From positions 2,356,001 to 2,420,000 of the forward strand of contig NZ_CP134500.1 in assembly GCF_031760065.1 (NCBI RefSeq): a DNA stretch of 64,000 nucleotides, read 5' to 3'. The notes under the pieces are model-generated. The model had not been told where the DNA came from. It ran no database searches and worked only from the letters and a program-made list of their open reading frames with translations. Of the stretch, positions 8,761 through 17,543 are shown piece by piece; within the stretch, counting starts at the first letter, position 1; every line of letters starts with the position of its first letter. The DNA is from Streptomyces durocortorensis. Lineage in GTDB: Bacteria > Actinomycetota > Actinomycetes > Streptomycetales > Streptomycetaceae. The translations under genes were made by a program, and so were the position numbers.

Positions 8761-9450
8761 ATGAGCGCATGGCTGAAAGACGAAACGACCCTTCAGGCCG
8801 GTGCCGCCGTCGCGCACCACGGCGTCGACATCTTCGCCCTGCTGCGGGACCAGACCGGAGCACAGGCCGCCCAGGTCACCGCCGCCGGTGCCGCCTGGCT
8901 CGCCGGGGCCTCGGCCCATCCGCGCAGCACGCTCGCCCAGTGGGAGGAGCGCCCCGGTGCGCCCGGGGTGCTGCCCTGCGGTTCCGCTTTCGATGTCGTC
9001 AACGTGCCCGCGCTGTTCGGGCGCCGGATGCTGGAGCAGCTCTGGTCCGAGGGCCCCGGCTCCGGCCCCGTCGCCTCGCACCGGGGCCGGATGCTGCTGT
9101 TCGCGGCCCCCGGGACGGCCCAGCGACTGCCGTCGCTGCTCGCCTGGGAGGAGTGGGGGGCCGGCGGCCGCGCGGGCTCCGGCGAGCAGCGGGGCGGGGT
9201 ACCGCCGCTGCTCTGCCACGGCACCGGGGACGCCGTGACCGTACCGCCGCTGACCTGCGCGTCGTCCGACGGCGGGCCGCGCTGGCTGGTGGCGCCGGAC
9301 ACACGTAACCCGTGGCTGCCGGGCCCCGACGTGCTGCTCTGGGCGTGCGTACGGGTGAGCAGGTCGGCGACCTCCCGGGGCACCGCGTATTCGATTTTTC
9401 CTCGGGCGGATCAGGGTGCTAATGTCTACGACGTCAGCAGGCGCCGTTAG
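8761..9450 (+). CDS. Short primase/polymerase-like protein, 3' end running into tRNA-Lys
   Basis: A 229-residue soluble protein that resembles the short Streptomyces proteins related to the bifunctional primase/polymerase N-terminal domain (GAAWLAGASAHPRSTLAQWE, CGSAFDVVNVPALFGRRML). The catalytic acidic residues of a working primase are not evident, so it is probably not an active polymerase. The frame stays open to a TAG at 9448-9450, inside the tRNA gene. From about 9370 codon use becomes atypical (TATTCGATTTTTCCT), so the last 25 or so codons may be run-on through the tRNA promoter. The start is ATG at 8761. Confidence 0.6.
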   Translation: MSAWLKDETTLQAGAAVAHHGVDIFALLRDQTGAQAAQVTAAGAAWLAGASAHPRSTLAQWEERPGAPGVLPCGSAFDVVNVPALFGRRMLEQLWSEGPGSGPVASHRGRMLLFAAPGTAQRLPSLLAWEEWGAGGRAGSGEQRGGVPPLLCHGTGDAVTVPPLTCASSDGGPRWLVAPDTRNPWLPGPDVLLWACVRVSRSATSRGTAYSIFPRADQGANVYDVSRRR

Positions 9451-9514
9451 CTCAGTTGGTTAGAGCAGCTGACTCTTAATCAGCGGGTCCGGGGTTCGAG
9501 TCCCTGACGGCGCA
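9441..9514 (+). tRNA. tRNA-Lys (CTT), copy 1
   Basis: The 74-nt cloverleaf folds cleanly. The acceptor GCGCCGT pairs with ACGGCGC. The D arm has AGTTGGTTA. The anticodon loop CTCTTAA sits between GCTGA and TCAGC and gives anticodon CTT. The T loop is TTCGAGT. The CCA end is not encoded. It is identical to the copies at 20765 and 27283. A TAATGT -10-like box precedes it and a terminator follows. Confidence 0.96.
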
Positions 9515-9520
9515 CCGACG

Positions 9521-9554
9521 GAAGAAGCCCCTCGCGAAAGCGGGGGGCTTCTTC
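9521..9554 (+). terminator. Terminator after tRNA-Lys copy 1
   Basis: The hairpin GAAGAAGCCCC / GGGGCTTCTTC has an 11-bp stem and a loop of about 12 nt. It starts 7 nt after the tRNA. It also lies just past the stop of the leftward metalloprotease gene, so it may act in both directions. Confidence 0.8.
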
Positions 9555-9580
9555 GTGTGCGCTCCCCCGGATTCCGGTTT

Positions 9581-10825
9581 TCAGACGCCGGTGGTGATCC
9601 GGACCGTCCAGGAGCCGGCCGGGGTACGGTCGGCGACCTCGATGCGGGTGCGGTCGCCGGGGACGGTGAAGGTCTCCCCGACCCCGAGCGGGGCGTCGGC
9701 GAGCGGCGGGTACACCGAGCGGTCCCAGCAGGCCCCGGTCTCCGGGTGGGTGTCCACCACCTCGACGGGCCCGCCGCCGGAAGCCGTCCCGCTGCGGATG
9801 CGGTAGATCAGGATGCCCTCGGTGCAGGTGCTCCGGTCGTTGCCGGTGGCGCTGCGGGCCTCGATGGCCAGGGCGCTGTCGAGGCCGGTGCGGACGACGG
9901 CGAGCCGGGTCCCGATCGACCCGCCGGGCACCGGGGCGGCGGCGACCGGCTCCAGGGTGAGGTCGGCCGAGCCCTGGACGCAGACGACCTGCCGCCCGCC
10001 CAGCCAGCCGAGCTTCCACTTGTGCCAGCCGAACAGATCCGGGGCGAGGCCGAACTGGCTGCCCATGACGTCCCAGTCGCCGACGTACGTGTCCCAGTCG
10101 CCCTTGCCGTCGACGGGCCGGTGGTAGAGGTCGGCGAGGTCGAAGACGTGCCCGGTCTCGTGGGCGAGGACGTTGCGGTCCGGGGGGTGCTGCTCGAAGA
10201 GCGTCACCACGCGCCGGATGTCGGTGCCGTCGGCGCGCAGCGGCGTGTCGAAGTTGACCACCTTGGTGGCGTCGGAGTCGACGCCGGGGGCGTCGGGGTC
10301 GGCGACCAGGTAGACGATGTCGTAGGCGGAGAAGTCGACGTCAGCGTCGGCGGCGGCGATGGCGTCCCGCAGATAGGCGGTGCGCCGCTCGGCTTTCCAG
10401 TCGCGCTCCACGGCGTACCAGGTCGAGTCGCGCGGCATCTGCGTCCAGCCGCGCTGCGGGTGGGGGCGCAGCGTGAATCCGCCGTAGCTGGCGCGCTCGA
10501 AGAAGCGGGTGGTGGAGGGGAAGTGATCGGCAGTCAGCACCTCGGGGGTGAGGGTGGGCTCGGAGTCCGGGAAGGACAGGAAGATCATGACCGCGTCGAG
10601 GCTCCGGTCGGGGCGCGGGTAGGCCGTGTTCCAGGTGTCCAGGCCGAGCGAGTGGTGCGCCGATGTCCGGGTCAGGGCGCACGGAGCGGCGTCGCCCCGC
10701 GCGGCGGCCACGGCGGGTCCCGCGACGAGCGACATGGCGGCGAGCGCCAGGAGGGAGGTCGCGGAGGCCGCCACACTGCGCAGCGTCGGCCGTTCCGCTC
10801 CCCCGGGTCCGCGACGGCACGGCAC
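9581..10825 (-). CDS. Secreted M6 (immune-inhibitor-A-like) metalloprotease
   Basis: A 414-residue exported zinc protease. The N-terminus has basic residues, then a hydrophobic core (SLLALAAMSLVAGPAVAAA) and likely Ala-x-Ala cleavage near residue 42. The zinc site is HETGHVFDLADLYHRP near residue 215. It is followed by the GDWDVMGS segment typical of M6 proteases, where the Met forms the turn below the zinc. The C-terminal part is beta-rich. It would degrade extracellular protein. The GTG start at 10825 has GGAGG at 5-bp spacing. It is transcribed leftward, toward tRNA-Lys copy 1. Confidence 0.85.
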   Translation of the reverse strand: MPCRRGPGGAERPTLRSVAASATSLLALAAMSLVAGPAVAAARGDAAPCALTRTSAHHSLGLDTWNTAYPRPDRSLDAVMIFLSFPDSEPTLTPEVLTADHFPSTTRFFERASYGGFTLRPHPQRGWTQMPRDSTWYAVERDWKAERRTAYLRDAIAAADADVDFSAYDIVYLVADPDAPGVDSDATKVVNFDTPLRADGTDIRRVVTLFEQHPPDRNVLAHETGHVFDLADLYHRPVDGKGDWDTYVGDWDVMGSQFGLAPDLFGWHKWKLGWLGGRQVVCVQGSADLTLEPVAAAPVPGGSIGTRLAVVRTGLDSALAIEARSATGNDRSTCTEGILIYRIRSGTASGGGPVEVVDTHPETGACWDRSVYPPLADAPLGVGETFTVPGDRTRIEVADRTPAGSWTVRITTGV

Positions 10826-11222
10826 ATCGACCTCCGGGTGGGGAAACGCGGTCCATCTCGTCCACCCTGTGCCGGTTCACGGTGGCACGTCCTGTTGTGC
10901 TGCCCCACTCGGGTAAGCGGTCAATACCACCACCCACGCCTTCACGGAACGTCACTATCGGCCAGTTAAATCGGCCATTGCAACAGATACGCACAGAAAT
11001 GATCAGGACCGGGCAAACCGGAACGTGCCCTCGCGTCCGCTGACACTCCTCGCACGGCCCCCGGCGGAGCCCCGCACCGGACGGCGAGCTGGAACGGCCG
11101 ACGCGGCACCCTCTATGCTTCACCACGCTTTCCCGCGTGGAACGGGCCCCTTGACGGGGCCGCCACCCGGTGACCTGTCCGACCCCACCTGTTCACGACA
11201 ATCTTCACAGCGGGAGCGAGCG
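10826..11222. other. Divergent intergenic region, protease / cyclic-di-GMP protein
   Basis: About 400 bp between the leftward metalloprotease and the rightward GGDEF-EAL gene. The central part (about 10920-11010) is AT-richer than the surroundings (CCAGTTAAATCGGCCATTGC) and likely holds both promoters. I see no clear operator, RNA gene or credible small gene. Confidence 0.4.
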
Positions 11223-13157
11223 GTGAGCGGAACCTCCGAAGGGCCGAGGGCCCCGGCAGGCACGGCCCCCGGCACACCCCCCGCGCCGGTCACGGAGCGT
11301 CACACGACGGCCCCGCATCCGGCCCCCGATCCGCCCGCCGCCCAGCACCCCGACGCGGCCCCCGCCCCGCCGGCCGCCGTCGCCGATGACGGCCCCTCCG
11401 CGTCCGAGCTGCGCGACTACCGCGCCGCCTTCAACGCCGCCACGCTCCCCATGGCCGTCGTCGACGGCCGCGGCCAGGTCCTGCGAGCCAACGAGGCGCT
11501 CGGCGGGCTCCTGGGCGCGGCGGCGACCGCCCTCGCCCGGCAGCAGGCGTGCGAGCTGTTCGACCTCGCCTCCGACGACCGCACCTGGCTCGCCTACCGC
11601 GAGGTGCTCCAGGGCCGCCGCTCCCGGTTCCGCTGCACCCGCCGCCTCAAGCACCCCGACGGGCGCTTCCTGTGGGCCGAGGTCACCGTCGTACCGATGA
11701 CCGGCACCTCGGCGGCGGAGCCGGCCCGGGTCCTGCTGACCGTCGCGGACATCAGCGACCGCCGGGAGCTCCAGGAGCGGCTGCGCCATCTCCAGATGCA
11801 CGACCCGGTGACCCGGCTGCCCAACCGGACGCTGTTCTTCGAGCGCCTCGCCTCGGCCCTGGAAACCCCGCCGTACCAGGACGACTCGATGCCGCCCCGG
11901 CAGCACGCCCGGATCGGGCTCTGCTACCTGGACCTGGACGGCTTCAAGGCGATCAACGACACCCTGGGCCACCGCACCGGGGACCGGCTGCTGGCCGCCG
12001 TCGCCGGGCGGCTCACCGACTGCGCCGAGAACGACGCGTCCCGCACCCCCGGCGGCAGTCGGCTGGTGGCACGGCTGGGCGGCGACGAGTTCGCGATCCT
12101 GGTCGAGGACTCGGCCGGGACCCAGGAGCTCACCGACCTGGCCCGCTCGGTCCTCGCCGCGCTCCAGCAGCCGTTCGACCTGGCCGGGCAGCGGTTCTCG
12201 GTCTCCGCGTCGATCGGCGTGGTGGAGCGGGCCGCGGCGGGCACCTCGCCCACCGGTCTGATGCAGGCCGCCGACACCACGCTGTACTGGGCGAAGGCCG
12301 ACGGCAAGGGCCGCTGGACCCTGTTCGACCCCGAGCGCAACGCCCATCGCATGACCCGGCAGTCGCTGTCCTCCACGCTCCGGCCCGCCGTGGAGCGCGG
12401 GGAGTTCACGCTGGAGTACCAGCCGCTGGTCGGGATGGCGGACGGGGTGCTGCGCGGGGTCGAGGCGCTGGTGCGCTGGAACCACCCGCAGTTCGGGGTG
12501 CTGTCGCCGAATCGGTTCGTCGGCATCGCCGAGGAGGACGGTTCGATCGTGCAGCTCGGCCGGTGGGTGCTGCGCACCGCGTGCCGGCAGGCCCGGCGCT
12601 GGCAGCTGGACCACCCGGCCGAGCCGCCGCTGTTCATCAGCGTCAACGTCGCCGTACGCCAGGTCTGGGACTCCGACCTGGTCGCCGACGTGGCCGAGAT
12701 CCTGGCCGAGACGGAGCTCGCTCCCGGGCTGCTCCAGCTGGAGCTGACCGAGTCCGCGGTGATGGGCTCGGGCGGCCGCCCGCTGCGGGCACTCCAGGCG
12801 CTGAGCGACATGGGCGTACGGATCGCCATCGACGACTTCGGGACCGGGTATTCGAACCTCGCCTATCTGAGCAGGCTGCCCGTCTCCGTACTGAAACTGG
12901 ACGGCGCGTTCGTGAAGGGCTTCCGGTACGAGGACGGTACGCACCCGAGCCCGGCCGACGAGACGATCGTGGAGGCCATGGTGCAGCTGGCGCACCGCCT
13001 GGGCCTGACCGTCACCGCGGAGTGCGTGGAGACGGCCGGACAGGCGGAGCGGCTGCGGCGGATCGGCTGCGACACGGGGCAGGGCTGGCTGTACTCGCGG
13101 GCCGTGGCGCCGGAGCGGATCGCCGGGCTGATCGGGTCCCGGCCGCTGGAGGGCTGA
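11223..13157 (+). CDS. PAS-GGDEF-EAL cyclic-di-GMP turnover protein
   Basis: A 644-residue protein. A Pro/Ala-rich leader (1-60) is followed by a PAS domain (about 65-185; YRAAFNAATLPMAVVDGRG). The diguanylate cyclase domain keeps the full GGDEF motif at residues 286-290. The phosphodiesterase domain keeps EAL near 414 with the other key blocks: ISVNVA, LELTES, DDFGTGYS, LKLDGAFV, AECVET and GQGWLYSRA. Both active sites look intact, so it could make or break c-di-GMP, which controls development in Streptomyces through BldD. There is no membrane segment, so it is cytosolic. The GTG at 11223 follows GGGAGCGAG; the open frame upstream has no coding character. It is convergent with the next gene (20-bp gap). 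Confidence 0.93.
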   Translation: MSGTSEGPRAPAGTAPGTPPAPVTERHTTAPHPAPDPPAAQHPDAAPAPPAAVADDGPSASELRDYRAAFNAATLPMAVVDGRGQVLRANEALGGLLGAAATALARQQACELFDLASDDRTWLAYREVLQGRRSRFRCTRRLKHPDGRFLWAEVTVVPMTGTSAAEPARVLLTVADISDRRELQERLRHLQMHDPVTRLPNRTLFFERLASALETPPYQDDSMPPRQHARIGLCYLDLDGFKAINDTLGHRTGDRLLAAVAGRLTDCAENDASRTPGGSRLVARLGGDEFAILVEDSAGTQELTDLARSVLAALQQPFDLAGQRFSVSASIGVVERAAAGTSPTGLMQAADTTLYWAKADGKGRWTLFDPERNAHRMTRQSLSSTLRPAVERGEFTLEYQPLVGMADGVLRGVEALVRWNHPQFGVLSPNRFVGIAEEDGSIVQLGRWVLRTACRQARRWQLDHPAEPPLFISVNVAVRQVWDSDLVADVAEILAETELAPGLLQLELTESAVMGSGGRPLRALQALSDMGVRIAIDDFGTGYSNLAYLSRLPVSVLKLDGAFVKGFRYEDGTHPSPADETIVEAMVQLAHRLGLTVTAECVETAGQAERLRRIGCDTGQGWLYSRAVAPERIAGLIGSRPLEG

Positions 13158-13177
13158 CCGGGACCACGGGACAGCGG

Positions 13178-14293
13178 TCAGGAGGCCGCGGGCAGTCCGT
13201 ACGCGTCCGCGATCAGGTCGTAGCTCCGCAGTCGGGCGTCCCCGCCGTGCGCGTTCGCGGTGATCATCAGCTCGTCCGCGCCCGTGCGCTTGGCCAGGTC
13301 GTCCAGGCCGGTGCGGACCTCGTCGGCGGTGCCGTGGACGACGTTGGCGAGCCAGCCGTCGACGAACTCCCGTTCCATCGGGGAGAAGGCGTACGCCTCC
13401 GCCTCCGCCGGGCTCGGGATCAGCCCCGGCCGTCCGGTGCGCAGCCGGACCATCGACAGAGCGCCGGTCAGCACCTGGCGGCGGGCCTCGCGCTCGTCGT
13501 CGGCGGCCAGCGCCGAGACTCCGATCAGGGCGTACGGGGCGTCCAGCACCGCGGAGGGCCGGAAGGACTCGCGGTACAGGTCGAGCGCCGGGATGGTGTT
13601 CTGTGCCGAGAAGTGGTGCGCGAAGGCGAACGGCAGCCCGAGCGTCCCGGCCAGCCGCGCGCTGAAGCCGGACGAGCCCAGCAGCCAGACGGGCGGCCGG
13701 TGCGCGGACTGCACCCCGCCGGGGGCGGTCGCCTGGACCGGGCCCGGTACGGCGTGGATGCGGCTGTACGGATGCCCGTCGGGGAAGTCGTCGTCCAGGA
13801 ACCGGATCAGCTCGCTGAGCTGCTGCGGAAAGTCATCGGCCCCTTCGTTGAGCCGGTCGCTGCGGCGCAGGGCGGCCGCCGTCGCACCGTCGGTGCCGGG
13901 GGCCCGGCCGAGGCCCAGGTCGATCCGGCCGGGGGCCATCGCCTCCAGGGTGCCGAACTGCTCGGCGATCACGAGCGGGGCGTGGTTGGGCAGCATGACC
14001 CCGCCGGAGCCGAGCCGGATGCGCTCGGTGTGGGCGGCGATGTGCGCGAGGATCACGGCCGGGGAGGACGAGGCGACCCCGGGCATGGAGTGGTGCTCGG
14101 CGACCCAGTAGCGGTGGAAGCCGCGGCTCTCGGTGAGCCTGGCGATCTCCACGCCGGTGCGCAGGGCCTGGGTCGCGGTGCGGCCCTGCCCCACGGTGAC
14201 CAGGTCGAGGACGGACAGCGGAACGGGGGCCGTGCCGACCGCCGTACCTCGGATTCCGTCGCCGCCCGTCTCGTCGCCTCGGATCTCGTCCAC
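13178..14293 (-). CDS. Luciferase-like (LLM class) flavin-dependent oxidoreductase
   Basis: A 371-residue TIM-barrel monooxygenase-like protein. Family segments include LTESRGFHRYWVAEHHSMPG near residue 55, VMLPNHAPLVIAEQFGTLEA near 100, and LGLGRAPGTDG. It is of the single-subunit group that uses reduced flavin from a separate reductase. The substrate is unknown. A GTG start at 14293 has GGGAGAGG about 8 bp upstream. It is convergent with the GGDEF-EAL gene and 104 bp from the isomerase gene behind it, so it is probably its own unit or the tail of that one. Confidence 0.85.
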   Translation of the reverse strand: MDEIRGDETGGDGIRGTAVGTAPVPLSVLDLVTVGQGRTATQALRTGVEIARLTESRGFHRYWVAEHHSMPGVASSSPAVILAHIAAHTERIRLGSGGVMLPNHAPLVIAEQFGTLEAMAPGRIDLGLGRAPGTDGATAAALRRSDRLNEGADDFPQQLSELIRFLDDDFPDGHPYSRIHAVPGPVQATAPGGVQSAHRPPVWLLGSSGFSARLAGTLGLPFAFAHHFSAQNTIPALDLYRESFRPSAVLDAPYALIGVSALAADDEREARRQVLTGALSMVRLRTGRPGLIPSPAEAEAYAFSPMEREFVDGWLANVVHGTADEVRTGLDDLAKRTGADELMITANAHGGDARLRSYDLIADAYGLPAAS

Positions 14294-14397
14294 GTGTCGG
14301 CCCTCTCCCGGTGGTACTCGTCGTACGTATCGGAGGGGTGCAACAGGAGGATGGCTCCGTTTATTCCGCCGGGCCGCCTTCTCCCCGGGACGGGTCC

Positions 14398-15162
14398 CTA
14401 CTCCCGTACCTCGATGCCCTTCGGCTCCAGCGACCCGGGCACCGGCTCACGGGTGGAGAACAGCGTGCCGAGCGTGGGGGCCCAGATCCTGCGGTCGGTG
14501 AGGCGCAGCCCCTCCCACACCGTGACCTGGTTCCCCGTGAGGACCGGCTTGCCGAGCGCCTCCTCCAGTTCGGGGATGTACGCGGCGGTGTGCAGGGACG
14601 TGCCCGGGATCAGCACCGCCTCGGCGTCCGGGTCGTCGGCCTCCAGCGCCAGCCGCTTCACCCGCTCCGGCCCCCAGGACCCGGCCTCGGCCGAGGAGGC
14701 GGCCCCACCGGACGCGGCCCCGACGGCCTCGACGCCCGCCGACGCCAGGAACTGGGCGAGGAGCCCGGTGACGTCCTCGGAGTAGGGGGCCGCGACGGCG
14801 ACGCGGCGCGCGCCCAGCTCCCGTACCGCGTGGGCGAAGCCGATCGAGGTGCTGGAGGCGGGCAGCCCCGCCGTCCTGGCGAGCGTGGCGACCTGCTCGT
14901 GGGCGCCCTCCCAGCCGTACCCGAAGCTGCCTCCGGTGGACGCCCAGACCAGCGCCTCGGCGCCCGCGAGGCGCAGCTCCTCGATGCCCTCGGCGATCCG
15001 GCCGGGCGCGCCCCGCTCGCGCAGTGCGCCGGGGTGGCAGGCGTCCTCGCCGGGGTCGGTGGCGAACAGGGGCAGCCGGATGTCGGTGTCGAGCAGGATC
15101 TCGATCCGTGGGAAGTCGTCCTCGGCGGCGTGGCCCGGGTAGAGAAGTCCTACGGTCGTCAT
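14398..15162 (-). CDS. Maleate isomerase / Asp-Glu racemase family protein (EutA-like)
   Basis: A 254-residue protein of the Asp/Glu racemase fold, maleate cis-trans isomerase branch. One catalytic thiol position is replaced by Ser/Thr (LVWASTGGSFGYG), and the C-terminal PGTSLHTAAYIPELEEAL also lacks Cys at the usual place, so chemistry may differ from true racemases. EutA of ectoine-utilisation operons is of this family, and an EhuBCDA-type transporter lies just downstream on the other strand. This makes EutA-like activity plausible but unproven. ATG at 15162 has GGAAGG 6 bp upstream. It diverges from the dehydrogenase gene, sharing about 260 bp of promoter DNA. Confidence 0.75.
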   Translation of the reverse strand: MTTVGLLYPGHAAEDDFPRIEILLDTDIRLPLFATDPGEDACHPGALRERGAPGRIAEGIEELRLAGAEALVWASTGGSFGYGWEGAHEQVATLARTAGLPASSTSIGFAHAVRELGARRVAVAAPYSEDVTGLLAQFLASAGVEAVGAASGGAASSAEAGSWGPERVKRLALEADDPDAEAVLIPGTSLHTAAYIPELEEALGKPVLTGNQVTVWEGLRLTDRRIWAPTLGTLFSTREPVPGSLEPKGIEVRE

Positions 15163-15422
15163 GTCCACCCTTCCTGTACGTCGACGGCCTGCCGCGCGGC
15201 ACCGTCCCCGTTGCGGGTGCGGCGGCCCGCCGGACCTGCCGGGCGGGCCGTGACCGCGCGACCGGTCACTAATGCCCCGACTTGTTCCCAGTATTCCTCC
15301 GGTGGGCCCGAGGTGTCGGGCGCGCGGCCCGGCGTCGTTGACGGCGGGGGGCCCTGCTGCGAGCGTGGGCGCGTCCGACCGCTGTTCCCGCGTCCGTACC
15401 GCTGCCGGAGGGCCGACCCGCG

Positions 15423-16475
15423 ATGCCGAACCCCGTGCTGCTCGTCCTCGACGCCGATCCGCCCCAGCCCCCGCGCCTGGGCCGGCTGACCGGCCGGGTG
15501 GACGTGCGGTACGCGGACGCCTCCTCGCTCGCCGGGAAGCTCCCGTACGCCGACGTCCTGCTGGTGTGGGACTTCACCTCCGACGCGGTACGGGAGGCCT
15601 GGCCGGGTCCGGGGGCGCGGCCGCGGTGGGTGCACACGGCGAGCGCGGGCGTGGACCGGCTGCTCTGCCCGGAGCTGGTCGCCTCCGACACCGTTCTCAC
15701 CAACGCGCGGGGAGTCTTCGAGCGGCCGATCGCGGAGTACGTGGCGGGGCTGGTACTGGCGTTGGCCAAGGACCTTCCCGGCACCCTGGAGCTCCAGCGG
15801 GAGCGGCACTGGCACCACCGCGAGGGACAGCAGGTCGCCGGCACGCGGGCGGTGGTGGTCGGGGCGGGGCCGATCGGCCGGGAGATCACCCGGCTGCTGC
15901 ACGGCCTGGGGGTCACGGTGGCCCTGGTGGGGCGGACCGCCCGGCGCACCATCCACGGTGTGGCGGATCTGGACCGGCTGGCGGCCCGGGCCGACTGGGT
16001 GATCGCCGCGGCCCCCCTGACCGACGCGACGCGCGGGATGTTCGACTCCCGCTTCTTCGGTCTGCTCCAGCCGTCGGCGCGGTTCATCAACGTGGGGCGG
16101 GGGGCCGCCGTGGTGGAGGCCGACCTCGTGGACGCGCTGAACCGCCGCTGGCTCGCGGGCGCGGCGCTCGACGTGTTCGAGGACGAACCGCTGGGCCCGG
16201 ACAGCCCGTTGTGGGATGTTCCGGGCCTGTTGGTCTCGCCGCACCTGAGCGGGGACACGGTGGGGTGGCGCGACCGGCTGGGCGAGCAGTTCGTGGCGAT
16301 GTACGAACGGTGGGCGCGGGGCGAGCCGTTGCCGAACGTGGTGGACAAGGAACGCGGTTACGTCCCGTCCCCGGACACGGACACAGGCACGGGCACGGAG
16401 GCGGGCGCAGGCACGGACACGGACACCGAGACCGGCACGGAGACCGAGACCGAGACCCGCACCGGCACCGGCTGA
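15423..16475 (+). CDS. D-2-hydroxyacid dehydrogenase with a Thr-rich repeat tail
   Basis: A 350-residue NAD(P)-dependent dehydrogenase. The Rossmann motif VVVGAGPIGREI lies near residue 142. The catalytic Arg is in NVGRGAAVVEADL, the Glu in DVFEDEPLG, and the His in SPHLSGDT. The enzyme domain ends near residue 317. The last 33 residues are a low-complexity Asp/Thr/Glu/Gly run encoded by 6-bp repeats, which the family does not usually have. It would reduce a 2-ketoacid or oxidise a 2-hydroxyacid. It stands directly before the EhuB-type gene, so it probably processes what the transporter imports. ATG at 15423 follows GGAGGG. Confidence 0.85.
   Translation: MPNPVLLVLDADPPQPPRLGRLTGRVDVRYADASSLAGKLPYADVLLVWDFTSDAVREAWPGPGARPRWVHTASAGVDRLLCPELVASDTVLTNARGVFERPIAEYVAGLVLALAKDLPGTLELQRERHWHHREGQQVAGTRAVVVGAGPIGREITRLLHGLGVTVALVGRTARRTIHGVADLDRLAARADWVIAAAPLTDATRGMFDSRFFGLLQPSARFINVGRGAAVVEADLVDALNRRWLAGAALDVFEDEPLGPDSPLWDVPGLLVSPHLSGDTVGWRDRLGEQFVAMYERWARGEPLPNVVDKERGYVPSPDTDTGTGTEAGAGTDTDTETGTETETETRTGTG
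16371..16472. repeat. Hexamer-type microsatellite in the dehydrogenase gene
   Basis: About 100 bp of repeated GACACG / GGCACG / GAGACC hexamers. They encode the Thr-rich tail of the 2-hydroxyacid dehydrogenase and keep the reading frame open. Length variation by slippage in multiples of 6 bp would alter only the tail. Confidence 0.8.
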
Positions 16476-16622
16476 TCCCTCGCCCTCCACCCGCCCCAGG
16501 GCACGGGAACGTCACCTTCCGGCCACTGTTCGGTTACAGGCCCCGGCTTCCTGCATAGACGTACGGGACGGGGCAGGCGCTCACCCTGTCCGGACTGTTC
16601 GACCTCCAGGAGATTGCGAACC

Positions 16623-17525
16623 ATGGCTGAATTCCCGAACCTGTCCCGCCGGGGTTTTCTCAACGGAACGGCGGCCGTGGGCGGCCTCCTCGTCGTTCCC
16701 GGCCTGCTCACCGCGTGCAGCAAGACCGACTCCGGCGCCGCGACCGGTGAGGGCGCCCTCGACAAGCTCCGCAAGCAGGGCTTCGTGCGCGTGGCGTACG
16801 CCAACGAGGCGCCGTACGGCTACCTGGAGGGCAAGGAGCTGAAGGGCGAGGCCCCGACCCTGCACCGGGAGATCTTCAAGGCGCTGGGCGTGGATGAGCT
16901 GAAGCCGACGCTCTCCGAGTGGGACGGGCTGATCCCGGGCCTCCAGGCCGGGAAGTACGACGTGGTCAGCGCGGGCATGGCCATCACCCCGGAGCGCTGC
17001 GGCAACGCGATCTTCTCCGAGCCGGAGTTCATCTCGCCGACCGCGCTGATGGTGAAGAAGGGCAACCCGAAGAACATCACCGACCTGGCCTCCGCCAAGG
17101 AGGCCGGGATCACCGTCGGCGTGATGTCCGGTGCGGTGGAGGGCAGTTACGCCGAGGGCGCGGGCATCCCCGAGGACAGGATCAAGACGTTGCAGAAGCC
17201 GCAGGACGGGGCCGACGCCGTCAAGGGCGGCCGGATCGACGCGTTCCTGCTCACCGGGATCTCGCTGCGCTGGCTGGCGAAGACCAACCCGGACACCGAG
17301 GTCACCGAGGCGTTCCTGCCGAAGCTCGACGGCAAGGAGCAGTTCTCGCCGGGCGGCGCGGTCTTCCGCAAGGGCAACGAGGACCTGCGGGACTCCTTCA
17401 ACCGGGAGCTCAAGAAGATCGTCTCGGACCGCTCGCGCTATGTGCAGCTGCTGGAGCCGTACGGGTTCGGGGAGACGGAGATCCCGCCCGCCGACCTGAA
17501 GACCGCGGATCTGTGCAAGGGCTGA
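16623..17525 (+). CDS. ehuB: Solute-binding lipoprotein of an ectoine/amino-acid ABC transporter (EhuB-type)
   Basis: A 300-residue family-3 solute-binding protein. The N-terminus has a twin-arginine pair (LSRRGFLNG) and a lipobox (LLTACS, Cys near residue 34), so it is probably exported by Tat and lipid-anchored. The binding fold follows (VRVAYANEAPYGYLEGKEL; KYDVVSAGMAITPERCGNA). Length and sequence fit EhuB, the ectoine/hydroxyectoine-binding protein, but a polar amino acid cannot be excluded. It is the first of four genes, ehuBCDA. ATG at 16623 with AGGAGA 9 bp upstream was preferred to a TTG at 16614 that abuts the binding site. Confidence 0.8.
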   Translation: MAEFPNLSRRGFLNGTAAVGGLLVVPGLLTACSKTDSGAATGEGALDKLRKQGFVRVAYANEAPYGYLEGKELKGEAPTLHREIFKALGVDELKPTLSEWDGLIPGLQAGKYDVVSAGMAITPERCGNAIFSEPEFISPTALMVKKGNPKNITDLASAKEAGITVGVMSGAVEGSYAEGAGIPEDRIKTLQKPQDGADAVKGGRIDAFLLTGISLRWLAKTNPDTEVTEAFLPKLDGKEQFSPGGAVFRKGNEDLRDSFNRELKKIVSDRSRYVQLLEPYGFGETEIPPADLKTADLCKG

Positions 17526-17543
17526 CGGGGCGGACGCACACGC

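Noticed and set aside
11549-14785. A 1078-codon plus-strand frame across the GGDEF-EAL and oxidoreductase genes
   Set aside because: It spans a gene in another frame and a gene on the other strand, gives low-complexity sequence, and has no ribosome site. It is a high-GC artefact.
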